The notes under the pieces were generated by a model. The model did not search any database. It had not been told where the DNA came from and worked only from the letters and a program-made list of their open reading frames with translations. The position numbers and the translations under genes are program-made. Positions 1-13,341 of a stretch of DNA of 64,000 nt are shown here, piece by piece (the first letter of the stretch is position 1; every line of letters starts with the position of its first letter). This stretch comes from Gnetum montanum (taxonomy: Eukaryota; Streptophyta; Gnetopsida; Gnetales; Gnetaceae), in the NCBI GenBank assembly GCA_015680685.1, contig MNCI01015631.1, forward strand, positions 1-64,000, given 5' to 3'.

Positions 1-999
1 GAAAACATACATAAACATCATACATTGATTGAGAAATACACAAGATATAGGAGGTGTCCTCAAAAATTTGAAGTGCCATACTAAAGATCAAGGTTGAAAG
101 AAAGACCTCTCATAAAGATAGCAAATAATTAACATGCTTAAGGACTTCCTTTTACAATGTAGCTATCTTTAGAAGATACATAAATTACATTACAAGGATC
201 ATACAAAATTCTTAAAAACAACTAGACTTTAAGATTTCATAAGAAAACAACCATGACATATTTTAATTAAGAGATTGGGTCACAAGACATATATGTTTAA
301 AAACTAATAATTATTTAACAAAGAGCTTTTGGACTGTGAGTTTGAAATCATTTAAACCAATACATTCTAAATAAGATTTCAAAAGATGATTTATCAATAA
401 AAGCTTTAAAATTTTACAAGAACCGCAAACTCTCATTCAATTATAAGATTAATCACATCGTGCTTATACATTCACAAGAGATACCATAATCAAATATTCT
501 AACAGTATCAAATATCTTCTCTTGAAAGCATTTATCTTAACAATTGTAGGATATTAAAGCAAACATCTCATAACTTGAAATGAAGTAAGCACACATCAAC
601 ACAATTTAGTCTTTCCAAATTAAATGCTGACACGATATTTAGTAGTCAAGGAAATAAAAACTTGCCTTAACTTACCTTGCTTACAACTAAGAATTAAGGT
701 GCCTAGAGTGCTATGGAATGATATTCCTCTTTCAAGGTATTTATTCTTGCATAAACTTCTTCAATTTTCAAGGCTTGGCTCCTTTTCACAAATTAACTAG
801 ATAGTGTCTTGTCATTCTCTGGTTCCATCCACTTGATTCTCCAAACATTTTAGACTACCTCATTTTTTTGAATTCTTCAATGTTTATTAACTCGTCTTTG
901 ATTTGTTTTCATATCCTTTTTAACTTGTGAAAAATCCTCTCTAGGCACATTTGGATAAGACCAAGGAGTCCTATGATATGACCAAGTGCTCATGTGATA
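1..999. other. AT-rich stretch, no gene recognised
   Basis: The sequence is AT-rich and full of stops on both strands. No domain, LTR terminus or RNA gene is visible. It lies on the 3' side of the minus-strand Copia gag remnant that follows, so it may be decayed pol of the same element, but I could not read any RT or integrase motif in it. Confidence 0.5.
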
Positions 1000-1656
1000 A
1001 TATTTTAAATTGCACTCCCATTGCTTATGCCCAAACTTATTTCAATAAGAACATCTAACCCTCCTATTGTAACAAAAGTGATTAGAATTATCAAACCTTT
1101 GAGGTGTCTTGTGATGGATAGGAGCTTCTTTTGATGTAGTACCCTTACTCTTGAGAGATTCCTATAGATGGGATGAAGTTTGTGTAGGTTCTTATTCTTG
1201 GGAATAGCATCCATATCCACTTTTATTTTGTGGACTTCTTCCTTGTCCAAGAGCCATTTGAAGGGACTCTTTCCCTTTAACCAACCTCTCATTCACAAGC
1301 TTTACATCTACAATTTCTTCCTTAGCGTACTCATAAGACAAGGTTAGATTTGCATTCTTAGCCCTTAGGTCTAAGAATTCTTTTGTAAGATTAGAAATTG
1401 TTTTATTCAATAAAGAAATTTCTTGATCCTTTCTTATTACTTGATTTTTCAACTTTGTGCAAAGATTTTAAAAATTTAAAAGTTCATCACACAATAAATC
1501 AAACCTTTCATCCTCATTAAGTTCATCATCTAAGATATTAGCATCATCATGTATGAGAGCCATGTAGATGAGGTGTGAATCTTTTACATTGTTCTTCACC
1601 TTTTCTTCACTTTTCTTTTCATCATCCCAACTCAAGTAGATGTTGGTATTTCTCAT
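1000..1656 (-). pseudogene. Copia (Ty1) retrotransposon gag remnant with zinc knuckle
   Basis: Reading the minus strand from 1656, the remnant has an acidic segment (MALIHDDAN, ELNEDERFDLLCDELLNF), then a coiled-coil-like segment rich in K, E, N and L, then KGKESLQMALGQGRS. This order is typical of the gag C-terminal half of plant Copia elements, ahead of the zinc knuckle. At about 1040-1075 the knuckle pattern C-x2-C-x4-H-x4-C can be read as CSY, stop, NKFGHKQWEC: the second cysteine codon has become TGA. Frames break near 1460 and 1200. Family identity rests on this order and spacing, not on a search. Gag would package the element RNA; this copy is dead. Confidence 0.6.
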
Positions 1657-1699
1657 TGTTTCATCATTTCTATCATTTTATTGTAACCTGCCATTACTA

Positions 1700-4600
1700 G
1701 GATATTTAGAGATCACATGGACTCTTCCATCACATACCAAGCTACTTCCTCCATGGGCCATTTCAAATTTGCTTTGTCTACCCCATTAGCCTCAACATGA
1801 AACTGGCCCTCTCAATGTTAGCATAGTCAACATGAGGCTCCACCCTCATTTTGTCTAGGGAAACATACCACCAACCATTAACTCCCTTAGTGGTGATATA
1901 AAATAATTCCCCAACATCATTTTATGGATTCTAGACCTACATGATTGGATAAATTTGCTTTATCCAAGACCTAGAGAGTTGGGATGGATCTTGGCATACC
2001 CATTGCCCATCCCTCCTCACCACCAAGAACTTTGTGAACCTCTTCAAATATGCTACGAAGAATGCATAGTGCATATGGCATATTGTGGTGAGATCCTAAT
2101 AGAGTTTGAGGATTTCCTTAGGAAACCCAATGGCCAAGGGAGTAACCAAATTAATAAGATCACCATCCCCTAGGACCTTTATCATGGTCCATGCCTAGGT
2201 AATGCCAATCACCTTCTTCTATGATAATAGCTTACGGAAGGCATAGGATCGAAAAAAGGGATATGACTCCCTAACTTCTAGCACCTAGAAATTATCCAAG
2301 GCCAACTCATAATGGTCACAACAAGTATCCAACCATGCCTCTGCATCCTCACAATGGCCTACCTCCTTAGGTGGTTTGGTGAAAACATTCATCCCTTCAA
2401 TGGAAATACTAAAGAGATCAGAAAAAGTAGCCTTGTCAATGGGCATGGTGGTTGGTACATTACACACATTGGTGATGAACTTATTGGCCCCTTCATTGAA
2501 GGATTCAATAATGTTCATCATCTTAATAGTTGGGATGGTCGAGGTAGATGCCATGAAAAGATTAAGAAAACTAGCATAAGCAATGCATGATTGAATATAT
2601 TTGGGTACCTATTCCCTCAACCAATTCTATCCTACTTCCACCTCATCAAATTTCAAGATAAGAGTTTCCTCAGCACATCCTAAAATAACCAAGGTGATGT
2701 TGGAAGAGCTGGAAGCCCTTACAAGACAACAAAAATGGCCTGTTAACTAAGGCATGAATCCATCATCTATAATCAAGGTACAATAATAAGAATAGATTTC
2801 AATGATTAGAACACTTCAAACCAAAATAATCTAAAATTGTATAATCATAAAAATGTTAGAAAAACTTAGTTAAAATCATGTTCTTATTACCTTTCTTCTT
2901 CTTTCTAGGAGAGGGATGTGTGGCAGTCTTGGCATCAGTGTCTAATAATAGAAGGCATTTCAAGGTCATCTAGTAATTGTGGGCCATTTTGGTGGCCACA
3001 CACCTCTTGAAGGCTAGGGCAATAACTTGGGTCTATTTATCAAAGTCATCCTTCAATTGGTTAACCACTATGGTTCCAATTTTAGGATCCTTGGTAAATA
3101 CACCAATCATAGTCTAAGCCACCTCCAAGGTTTGGTCATTCCTGACCAAGCCTTTTTCATTAACCGTGTACCTACAAGATGATTAGCATTCAAAACATTA
3201 GGAACTCATAATGCTAATGAATTTAGGTATAAAAAATAAAACCAAAATAAACCATATATCATAACCATACTTACCTAGCCAAATGGTACATTGTGCTAGG
3301 GGGATTTTGGAATAATGTGTGGGCATGGTGCACCACCATTAAAGTATTATCAACATTATCTTGAGAAAACTCTAGCATGTTCTAGATATAGGACAACTAG
3401 CAAGTCCCTTAGGTACCTCTACTATCAAACACCTTCCCTTTTACACATGTCTCAGGGTCATCCATTATAAATTTAACAATCATATTGGATGAGTGAGGTA
3501 GTAGGCAAGTGTAGGCAAGTGTGACTACATCATCATGCTAAAGTTCTACAAAAGATAAGTAAGGAATTTCTTTATCCCCATTCAGAACCATAGGGAACCC
3601 TACTCTAGGACCATGTTAGTGGAAGGGGTGTTTGGTTTGGAGAGATTGATGTAGCATAGTATCCCCCACCAGCTCTACCACCACCAAAATGGGCTTAAGG
3701 AAAGCTCTACATGGAAAACAACACACATTGTTAGAAGCATATTCATAACACTTAGAAAAAAATTAGCAATACTAAAAATAACAACGAAAATCACAACCAA
3801 GTATAACAAAAATTATGCAACACTTTGAATTCCTTAGGAAATTTTACGAAACATCCTACTCACTAGTGAAATTAGCCATTGTAATAACTTTAGGGTGTTA
3901 GTCAAAATTCCTTTGAAAGTTCAAAAATAAACATTCTTGTAGCATAAAAAACCCTATACATCATAATTAGAAAATAAAAACATTTACCATATCAGCCAAA
4001 ACTTAAAAATACATTGGAAAGATTGTACAACATTTTGACCAAGTTTAAATAACACCTATGCAACAATATTGAAACCAAGAAAAACATCCATAGGAAATCA
4101 CTAGTAAAAAATATCAAAAAAGATTTTAACATTCATGAAACTAGTCCTACACCCCTTCTAACATTCACTAGTATTCCCAAAAGGATGGGCCATTGACAAA
4201 AAAAATCATCCAAGGTGTCAACCTTGCCCATCTCCAAGGGCGAAAACTGCTAAAGCCCAAAAACATCAATTCATTCAAATGTATGAGAAAATCATTAAAA
4301 ATCAATTGTAGCTTCAAATCTAGGTATTCAAAGACCATTAGAAATCTGAAATCGAGACCTACATAACCATAACTAGAAAAAGTGCAAGTCCTATGTCATT
4401 TTTTAAGAAAAAAATTCATGATTCACATTGAAAAACTAAAAATGGCATGAAAACACAACTATATAAGCTGACCAAAAAATTCATTACAAATTAACCACAA
4501 CTTCAAATTATAGCAACCATTAGTTATTTGAAACCTAAAACCTAATAGTAAAAATAAAAAACCTTAAAATTTACAATTTGTAGTTAATTGCTTAATGAAA

Positions 4601-4992
4601 AATTCAAAAGTAGTGTTGCTTGTTTACTAAAAATGGCAAAAAACACATAGAAATTAACTAAAACCTAATTTAAAACCACCTTGAAACCAGACCTAACTTA
4701 TCAAGAAACACTAAAAATGCATAAAACCCACCAAATAATGGGATGGGATTTTGTTAAAACTTAATTTAATCAACAAAAATAATCTAGATTTGGAAGAACA
4801 CACACATTCGATATTAGGAAAAGCACAAAAAATGACTAGGAGTGCATAGAAAATGACTAGAAATTACCTACCTTGAGGTGATTGGTGTTAATCCTTACTC
4901 AATCATGGGCAGAGGCAAGTGTGAGATGCCTTTGGCTATAGCATCTCCATCCTCTAGAATGGAGTTGTTGCTATTGCTTCCTCTTTTCTTCA
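1700..4992 (-). pseudogene. Unrecognised multi-exon gene, copy F (antisense cargo gene family)
   Basis: I do not recognise the function. The copy aligns by eye, exon by exon, with those at 22205-25700 (+) and 42330-46483 (-). Proposed exon 1 starts with ATG at about 4992 (MKKRGSNSNNSILEDG) and ends near 4875 at a consensus GTAGGTAA donor. Exon 2 (about 3720-3275) carries LKPILVVVELVG and ends at AG/GTAAGT. Exon 3 (3171-2891) carries VNEKGLVRNDQTLEVA. Exon 4 (about 2718 leftwards) carries SFNEGANKF, FSDLFSISIEGM, AEAWLDT and, near 2090-2000, FTKFLVVRRDGQWV. Intron 1 is about 1.15 kb and AT-rich. In-frame stops occur in several exons. The other two copies sit antisense inside Tat-type elements, so this is probably the remains of an outer plus-strand element F. 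Confidence 0.6.
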
Positions 4993-5099
4993 TGGTACTT
5001 TTACAAAACACTAAGAAAACTCTAAGATTGACAAGGTTTTGGGTAGCAACGTTGCCTTGGGGAAGAACCTGAAGCAACCACACTAAAGATTTCTAGATC

Positions 5100-7191
5100 T
5101 ATAAGGTAATATCTCTACTAAGAGCTATAACTAGTTTGTTGTGGGAGAATAATAAACTGTGTGGTTGATTTTTGGACATTATAATCATAGAAATCATGTC
5201 TAAACCTAAGCACCTTGCTTCATGCCACCATTGTCAAATCCAGACATTAAAACTCATGGTGTAGTGGAAATTCCATGGGGAAAAATTCCAAGCAATGCTA
5301 GGATGGTGGGAGTTACATACAAGATTCAAAATCTAAAATTTGGTTGGGCCCTACCAAGTGCCTCCTAAGCAAAGTGGTTTTCAAGCCTAAAAACCTCCTC
5401 TACATTGGGGTTTAATCCACTTTAAACCTACATAGGCACATTCCAACCTTATCCACCCCTCACTTCACCCATGTTGTGTAGCATGGATCCAACATGGATC
5501 TTAGCCTTCCATGCATCATAACCTTACAACCTTTTCCCCTTTATCATTTTTGGCAGTTGAAGTTGGCCTTGCTAGATCCCAAACCCTAATAGGGGATAGA
5601 ACCATCCATGCAACTTGCTACTTTATGAAACCACATTGAGCAAGGCCTCATCCATGCTAGCTAGTGTTGCTAGAGGGGGTATAACACTCACCAACATATA
5701 ATAAGCCTTGATTCAACCCCAGAGATGACTAGCACAACCTAAAACCCTACTAGGTATCATTGATAGCCCAAAAACCTTGCCAAAAATGGTTAGATATGAC
5801 AAAAACATTGAGATCTTGTGGAGCCACACTAGGGGGGCACCTCATCCATGCTAGCCAACATGACACTAGCATGGATGGATGGGGGTAAAGCCTTAAAATG
5901 CCAAAATCAATCACCAAGCTTATATTTTTTGGTCTATAAACTTTCCCATAGCCTTTAATAGTCCAAAATGAACCAAAAACAAGTTGGATTCCACATCATT
6001 TACCTTCCCCATGTTGGGGAATCTTCCATCGATGTTGGCTAGCATGGATTTAGTGTGTGTACCCTAGGGATGATCTAGAAAAGCCTTTTCGTACCTCAAA
6101 ATGACCTTAAAATCCACTTATATGATCTCAACACCTCACATTAGTCTTCTTTAGTCAAGCATTGTTGAAATCTAAGTCTAACATCATGATCAAACCCTCA
6201 CCATGCTGAGGAACCCACCACCCATGCTAGCTAGCATGGGTCCAATGTGAGTACTTTATGGGTAATTCATAAAAACTCATCTATAGGAAGAAATAATCTT
6301 GAAACCTATCCCAGTGATCTCAAAACCCTACTAGCACCTTCCATAACCATAAGACATTCCAAAATAGGCCTAAGAATTCATGTTGGGGCCACACTGCCCA
6401 ACATACCTTAGGGGGGATGACTACAAAAAATACCAAAAGCCTACAAATTAGTTAATTTCAATGTTAAACCTTAGCCATTGACACCCACAACCCTGATAGC
6501 TCAAAATATTATCAAATCTAGCCAGAAATGATCAAAGCCATGAGTTTATGTGAAGCCACACTAGGGGGATCCCATCCATGCTGGGCAGCATTACGCTAGC
6601 ATGGTGGGATGTAACCATAAATTACCAAAATTTTCCTCTTAGTTGACATTTTCTAATCTTCCAATGTTCCTAGAGTCTTCAATAATAAAAAACTCATCAA
6701 AATCATCCAAATTCCATGACCACTCCCATCCCCATGCTAGGAGCCCCTCTCACCCATGCTAGCCAACGTGGGTCCAACATGGGTACTTTGGGTGTAACTT
6801 ATGAAAGCCAATTGACACACTAAAATAACCTAAAAACTTACCCTTACAGCCTTGGAACCCTTCCAAGCTCTCTTACCATCATAAAACCCAAGAAAACTAG
6901 TTGAAAATGGCAAAACATTGTTACCCCACTTTCACCCACGCTGGAGCCACACTAGCCAACATGGCCTAGCATTGCTGTAGGGGAGATGACTTCAAGAACC
7001 ATAAAAAGGCCTTTAAATTTTCCAATTTTGATTCTAAACCTTAGAAATCAAAATTTGCAACCCTAGGGGCCTAAATACTGAATCCATTTGATGTCAAAGT
7101 ATACCAAAAACTAATACCCCAAAGCATCCATGTTGAGAGAGGTTAGAGCCATGCTTGGTAGCATGGCTCTAACTTGGATAACATTCCTTAT
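5100..7191. repeat. Spacer upstream of gene copy F with dispersed CATGCTAG palindromes
   Basis: There is no open frame. The stretch holds about nine imperfect palindromes around CATGCTAGC..GCTAGCATGG, at roughly 5490, 5655, 5850, 6027, 6220, 6577, 6750, 6940 and 7153, spaced about 160-360 bp apart. It lies directly upstream of the minus-strand gene copy F. The same motif fills 51460-52588 in element C at the equivalent place, so it is probably the non-coding region between the RT side and the antisense gene. A regulatory role is inference only. Confidence 0.5.
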
Positions 7192-8920
7192 TGAAATACC
7201 ACCAAATTTGGGCTACCATTTTTTGACTAAAAATTTGTCTAAGTGTCAACATGAGGTCACTTTTTGCAAATTTTTCTAAGTGCTAGGACTATGCTCTCCA
7301 CTACACTAGAGCATAGTCAACCTAGTGGACAATGTAGTTGGCTGCAAAGATAGATTTTCTAGGATTTTGCCTTAGTGTTAATGTGAAGCAAGAAGTTACA
7401 GATTTTTCGAAGTGTTGGGACTATGCTCTCCACTACACAAGAGCATAGAAAACACTAGAGGCTAGGTTTCCAAGTTTTCCTAAGTGTCAAGCCATCAGCT
7501 TCAGAGCCTAGTTGACATGGAAGAAATAGTTTGGCAAAGATTGCACTCTCCACTACACTGGAGCATAGTCAAATCTTGTTGGGATGGAAGAAATAGTTTG
7601 GAAGATTTTCTAAGTGTTTAGACTATGCTCTCCACTACCTGGAAGCATATTCAAGTGTAGTTAGCATTGAAGGCTTAGTTTTTTTCAAATTTTTCTAATT
7701 GTTGAGGCTACACTCTCCATTGCCCTGGAGCATAGTCAACTGAAAGCCTGATTTCTATAGAAATTTCTCTAATTTTTGGACTATGCTTGACCCTAGTTGG
7801 GAGTGTAATCAGCCTCCCTTGGAGTGTAGTTAGCACATGGCCTAGGATTTTTCTGAGTTTAGACTACGCTCTTAACTAGTCCAGAGCATAGTCAAGCGTA
7901 GACAACTAGAACAACCCCTAGAGGCCTTCACAACATAGCACTGGCATTCATGTGAAGTTAAACACACCTTTGGCAAGCATCATGCAACTTTTTGGCATCC
8001 CCTTTTGTCCCAAAATTGTAACTACGTTCACCACCACTTCACATAGTGGATAGTGTAGTCTTGGAGCGTAGTCTCCAAATTTACATATTTTGCATTTTTG
8101 TCAGTTTCATTATAGTCTATTCAGGACATGAACATGCAGTTAGCAGCATAGTCATAGTCTAGTAGCCTTATAAATTCAATTGGAACATACTAGAGCATAA
8201 AACCATTTGCTTCAATGGAGAGTGTAGTTGGGTGTAGCATAGTTCCAACTGTTCCACTACCATGTGGCAACCAATCCACATTTTGTGCTAATTGTAGCCC
8301 TAGAAATACCCCTATCATCTATGTTTTAGTTAGTAGGAAAAATTTGAAACAAGCTTGGCATTTTGGCATTTGACATTCTTGAACTGCATTTGGCATTTGA
8401 GTAAGGGAAGGAAATCACACAACACCACAGTCCATTGCACCCCTTGATAGCTAACCTAGCAGGCATAGACACCATGGTAGAATTTCTATCTCCATGGCTA
8501 GGCATCCCAGGACTGTGACTATGCTATTTACTACACTTGTTGTACATTGCATACCTTTCTCACACTATTTGAGGTTATCTATGCTTAACCCCTTTTAGGG
8601 TGGTGCTACTTTCTCTCTTGCTCTCTTCCTATGCATTTTTTAGCATTTTATTAACATTCTAGCATTTTACTAGCAATTTTTCACAATTTTTGCATGTAAC
8701 CATGCTTTGACACCTTTTTTTTGGTGGAAATCCTTAACTATGCAAACACTTAGCATAATTACAACATTTTATTCCATAAGTATCCATTTGATTGAAAAAA
8801 CTATTCTGGGCACCCCATCTTTGCCTCCAGTAGGCCCTCACATAGATGTAGAGTCAAGGTTGTGTGCTCATAAACCTTTTAGTGTTCACATTCTAGCCAT
8901 CGATGTTTTTGGTTGCTATA
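7192..8920 (+). repeat. 5' LTR of T1
   Basis: It begins TGAAATACCACC, cognate with the TGAAACACCA start of the other LTRs here, and ends at TTGCTATA (CA decayed to TA) just before the PBS. It carries about eight ACTATGCTCT..AGAGCATAGT palindromes (7290-8230), a decayed TATA-like block near 8293, and the U5 block shared by all LTRs of the family near 8780-8822 (GGGCACCCC). Its length of about 1.73 kb fits its relatives. Confidence 0.7.
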
Positions 8921-8925
8921 GTTTT

Positions 8926-8942
8926 CTAGCACTAGAACAAGG
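8926..8942 (+). other. Primer-binding-site relic of T1
   Basis: TAGCACTAGAACAAGGG sits 5 bp after the LTR end and aligns with TGGCGCTAGAAGGAGGG in element B. The initial TGG, which would pair with the tRNA CCA end, has decayed. I could not assign the tRNA. Confidence 0.6.
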
Positions 8943-9235
8943 GCAAGATCTATTTTCCTCTTTCTAACTTCCTTGGTTGTTACCTCACATCCTCTTTACA
9001 TCACTATTGGTAGCTCTAGGCTAGCATAGATCCAACACCCCTAAGGACCTACCCCATACAATAGCTAGATCCTAGGCCAGTGTAGGTGTTTTCTAGAAAT
9101 TGGTTGGTGTAGACTAGACCTCATCGTCGGTTACCTTCAAACCCCATGTAGTAACCTCAAAGGATCCCTACCAACACTTAGCTAATTCTAGGCACTCTCA
9201 ATGGAGAGTGTAGTTGGCTCTTAGTGTAGAGACCA

Positions 9236-9390
9236 TAGTCTTAGGACTTAGCCATTTTTTTCATAATTTTTAAACTTAGCCATTTTATCCATAGTTAGTA
9301 AAATTTTTTATAGTTTTCATACTTAGTCATTTTTTTTTGCAATTTTAATACTTAGCCATTTTTCAAAAATTTTCAAATTTAGCCAATTTT
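9236..9390 (+). repeat. Leader repeat with ACTTAGCCATTTTT units
   Basis: About five imperfect copies of TTAGCCATTTTTT separated by AT-rich sequence lie between the PBS and gag of T1. A similar array occurs in inverse orientation at 29900-30020, in the leader of element A, so it is an element feature and not a local slip product. Confidence 0.5.
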
Positions 9391-9479
9391 CTTTCTCTTA
9401 CACTATGAACTTTGAGAAATCTTTGGTGTTAGTTCTGAACATGCATTCTATCCTACCTACACAAAAAGAGGATAGAATT

Positions 9480-11449
9480 GATCACTCTGTTAATCCTACT
9501 ATGGAAGAGCCGAGGTAGTTCCTTAGGCTATGTCACCAAGAACCTAAGTAGAAGATGCTTAATCACAAGTAGTATAACTTCATTCGTGCAATGTTCCAAG
9601 TGAGTCTATTCGTAGAACACCAAGATGTGGAAGCCAAATGAAGTTATGAGCTCATACATCAAAATGGATAGGAGTACGTCCCTTCTCTTGTTGACTTCAT
9701 GCCACTCATCGAACCTTATCAGTGGATGCTTGCACAACTCATTTGAGCTAATGAACATGATGCAGGGATAGATTACAAGGAGCCCTAGTAAGAAGAGCAG
9801 GATGAAAGATCGTTCTGAGCATGACAACTCTTTCAATACCTCTTTTTAGTAGACAACCTTTGCTTTTATTCCTCCATAGTCCCATCCATCTATCTTCCTA
9901 GAGATAGTTACAACCTGAGCATCATCCCCCTTAACACCCATGGTGGCAATCCACCAAACATACTACACATACCAAGACATGGTGCCTCCTATCAACGTAT
10001 CCTTTATGGTATAGCTACAACCTATTCAGTCTTCCCTACTAGCAACCATCAATCCTGCAAAGCCTTACATCCATACCATGCATATCCCTCAACCTCAGAA
10101 TACTCAGGCATCTTACATCTTGTCTGTCTCATCTACACCATTAATAATGGCCCAAACCATGCATCCATGGTTTATCCCAATCATTGTACCTACAACTTAG
10201 CTTACACAACAAGCATCTCATGTGGTTCCATAATCCACAGCCAGGTTGTAGGCCACCCAAATGGCACATCAAGTGACATAACTAGCATAACTTGCTACTA
10301 CATCTCCAAGCTTCGATTAGGCATTCCAAAAAATCTAGACTTTAACTAAATAGGTTAAGTGGATTAAGGTTGCCTCCTCTAAAATGGTCTTGTTATGCCA
10401 CCATTGACTCTCCCAATTGGGATTCCATTGCCTTACTTCACCAAGTACAATGGTGAAGGAGATCTTAATGCACATGTAATGACCTTTAGGTCTAAGTGCC
10501 TTTTACTACAAGCATGGCCACATGCCATTATATGTGTGTTTTCCATATCCCTAACTAGCAAGGCACTCGATTAGTACCAAGCATTGCCCAAGGCCTCAAT
10601 CTCCTCTTTGGAGGACCTACTTAGCCAATATGTTAGATGGTTTAAGTATAACTTGAATCTTGAAACTACTCTTGACCTATTGATGTAGATTAAGTAGGGC
10701 CATCTTGAGCCTATGTAGAAGTTTATTCAATGATGGAGCACATCACTCAATGAAAACCATGAGCCCATTGCAGAAATGAACCTTCTAGCTATTTTCAAGG
10801 GTGTAGTTAATGACTTTATTAAGTCAAATCCATATTATCTAGCCTTGTAGTCCTTGAGTTAGGCATTTGCCCAAACTAAAAGCATACATGATGTAGTGAA
10901 AGCTAGCAAGGACCTACCCTATGTGGCCTACAAGAGGTTGCACACAAAGAAGGACAAGGACAAGGGAAAATAGACCAAAACCATGGTAGCTGTGACCAAC
11001 GAGGCCAAAGCCACTAACCCAAAGCCAACGGCTAGGCCACCCATGGCCTTAGCCCAAAACAAGACTATTGATGTTAGCACTGCAACAATGAACTAGCTTG
11101 CATCATCGACCACCACAATACAAGTGGCACTAAGACCCAACATTGAGCACAAGGATCTCCCAAAATACACCCCATTACCCCTAAAACTATCAAAACTCGT
11201 AGACTAATTGCTTAATACTAGATGCATCTAGTATAAGTAGATGTTCGAGGACACTCACAAGAGACATGACATATACTATGAGCTCCTTAGGAATCCCTCA
11301 ACTATAGCCTCGAATGATCCTCCAGTTTGTAAGCACTTTAGGCTAGACTAGTTTTACCATTACCATCAGTTGCCTACCCATAAAAGTAATTTTTGCATGG
11401 CCCTACAGGATGACTTACAACACATGATTGACAAAGGTGATTTGGTGCT
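9480..11449 (+). pseudogene. Gag of T1, decayed and truncated
   Basis: The N-terminal module at about 9560-9760 (YNFIRAMFQVSLF, QDVEAK, YVPSLVDFMPLIEPYQWML) matches that of elements B and E. After a low-complexity Pro/Thr/Ser linker, the capsid-like retrotransposon gag domain at 10420-10900 reads YNGEGDLNAHVMTF, LDLL, FKGVVNDFIKSNPYYLA. A Lys-rich segment follows (10930-11000). Next comes the knuckle-like FYHYHQLPTH, ending in MIDKGDLVL exactly at the insertion of the C LTR. More than ten in-frame stops are present. Gag forms the virus-like particle in intact relatives. Confidence 0.7.
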
Positions 11450-13341
11450 TGTGACATCTAAAAATGTTGATGGCTAGAACATCGAGAGGTTAGCGAGTGT
11501 ACTGCCTAACCTCAAATCCATGTGAAGGCCATGCTATGAAATACAAATGAGGTATCCTAAATAGTCTTGTCAATCAAACAGGGACTTATGTGGTGTTAGA
11601 ATGATTGTATGTAAGAAGGGTTTATACTGCATTATGTGTAGACACTGGGACTAGCTAAGCCAGAACATAGCAGGGTGTCCTGGCCTAAAAATAGTAATGC
11701 GAGTGTTCAAATATGTATCAAATTGTAGAAAAATGCAAGAGTTATGCTTAATATCAAAGAAAAATGCTTGGAAAAGAAATGAAATAGAGCTTGAGAATAA
11801 AAAAATGCATCGCCCCAAAATTGGGGAGCATAACATTTGCTAGACGGGAGGTGAGAATCGTATGCAGTGTCAGGTAGGCATAGTGGTAGCATAGTAGTAC
11901 AATCATAGTCTCTAGGATGTTCAAGACGTGGAGCTAGTGATAGTAATGAAGGCTGAACTTGTCAGGTTGGCTGTGGTCGTGTTCTGTGGGTGTAATGGTG
12001 GACTAAATTCTGGGAGGCACCAAGGTGTGAAGCTCGAGTGCTTAGGTGTGAGAGTGTCAGGGATGCTCAGATAGCTAAATTACCCAATGCTCTTTTTGAT
12101 TTTGCCCCCTAGAGTGATGAACGTCAGGGTATTTGTAGGGCTAGTTTTAGTGTGAAACGTGGATCAGGCACCACATGGCATGGGTGCCATGTGGCATGAG
12201 TGTAGATAAGGTTACGCTGACATGTTATGCTCTCATGAGAGTAGCAAAGTGTTACACTCTAAAGGCTAGGAATGGGTACCTAGAGACTGTTGAACTATGA
12301 TTACAATGCCTAGGGTGCATGTGTCAGAGTTTGAGAAACTGCAATGTACCTGCAAACATTGTGAAAATAGTATGACTTGGAGGCAATGCTTTGGGACTAT
12401 GTATTCCCACTCTTTTGAGTAGGGTCAAGCATAGGAACAATTTTGGGGACCAATGGGGATGCAAAAGAAATGCAAACTACTAATCTTGGTTGTTAGAGGG
12501 ATGTTAGAGTCGAGATGAAGGCCGATGTTGAATTCTAGAGGCCTTTGGGGGTTTTCTCTAGTGTCAAGCTAGCTACACTCTAGAGCATAACACAACACTT
12601 AAAATTTGCAAAATTTTGATGTCACAGACTAGTTATGCTGGCTACATTGGCTATGCTATAGAGTGTAGTAAAGCATAGTAAGGACACTTAGCCAAATTTT
12701 GATGAAATCTGCAGTCTTCCTTCATGGCACGCTGGCTACACTTTGGGGCATAGCACGAGAGACAACCTCAAAAGTTAGGAAATGTGTCTTCCATGTCGAG
12801 CTAGCTTGATAGATCCTTGTCCAACACTTAGGAAAAGTTGGGTACTAAAAACTCATGTCACACTAGCTACATAGTGGAGCATAGTAGAGTGTGACAACCC
12901 AAAAGATAGAAAATTTTTTGAACTATTTTGTCCATCCTAAGTAATTTTGACAACCTTTAGCCTGGTACTTGGGCGAGTTGGCTACTAGAACATGTGTCAA
13001 AGTAGGTACGTTGGGAAGCATAGCAAGCATGAAAGCCTAGGGGATAGAAACTTGGCCAAACTATTTCTTCCAACCCAAGCAACCCTTGACCACTTTTGGC
13101 TTGACACTTGGGAAAACTGGCCATGGAAGTGTGTGTTATGTTGGCTACGCTATGGAGCATATTAGGAAAATTGAGAGCATAGCAGGACACTTAGAAAAAT
13201 TTTGCAAAATAGGGCTTAATGTGTGCTACATTGGCTACGCTAGAGAGCATAACACCAAACTTAGGAAAAAATTTGCCAAGTCTTGACACTTAGACAAATT
13301 TGTTGTCGAAGATGCAAAAGCTTGAAATTGGTGGTGTTTCA
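11450..13341 (-). repeat. 3' LTR of element C
   Basis: On the plus strand it runs from TGTGACATCT to GGTGTTTCA, so on the minus strand it starts TGAAACACCACC. It is homologous over its full length to 14986-16848 and 30346-32161. It contains decayed CTATGCT..AGAGTGTAG palindromes between 12560 and 13260. A polypurine-tract relic and a hairpin follow directly on its right, fixing the orientation as minus. Confidence 0.8.

Larger units (their letters stand above)
7192..11449 (+). mobile_element. Tat-type Ty3/gypsy element T1, 5' part (LTR, PBS, gag)
   Basis: The visible parts are a 5' LTR, a primer-binding-site relic, a leader and a heavily decayed gag. Gag stops exactly where the 3' LTR of element C begins (11450), so the remainder should lie to the right of C, outside the window. 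Homology to elements B and E covers the LTR start, the U5 block, the PBS and both ends of gag. Many CAA/CAG/TGG codons have become stops, so T1 is old. Its LTR in turn begins inside the spacer of gene copy F. Confidence 0.75.

Noticed and set aside
8926-8942. A tRNA gene near the PBS-like sequences
   Set aside because: Only 17 nt with TGG start are shared; no cloverleaf, A box or B box is visible around them.
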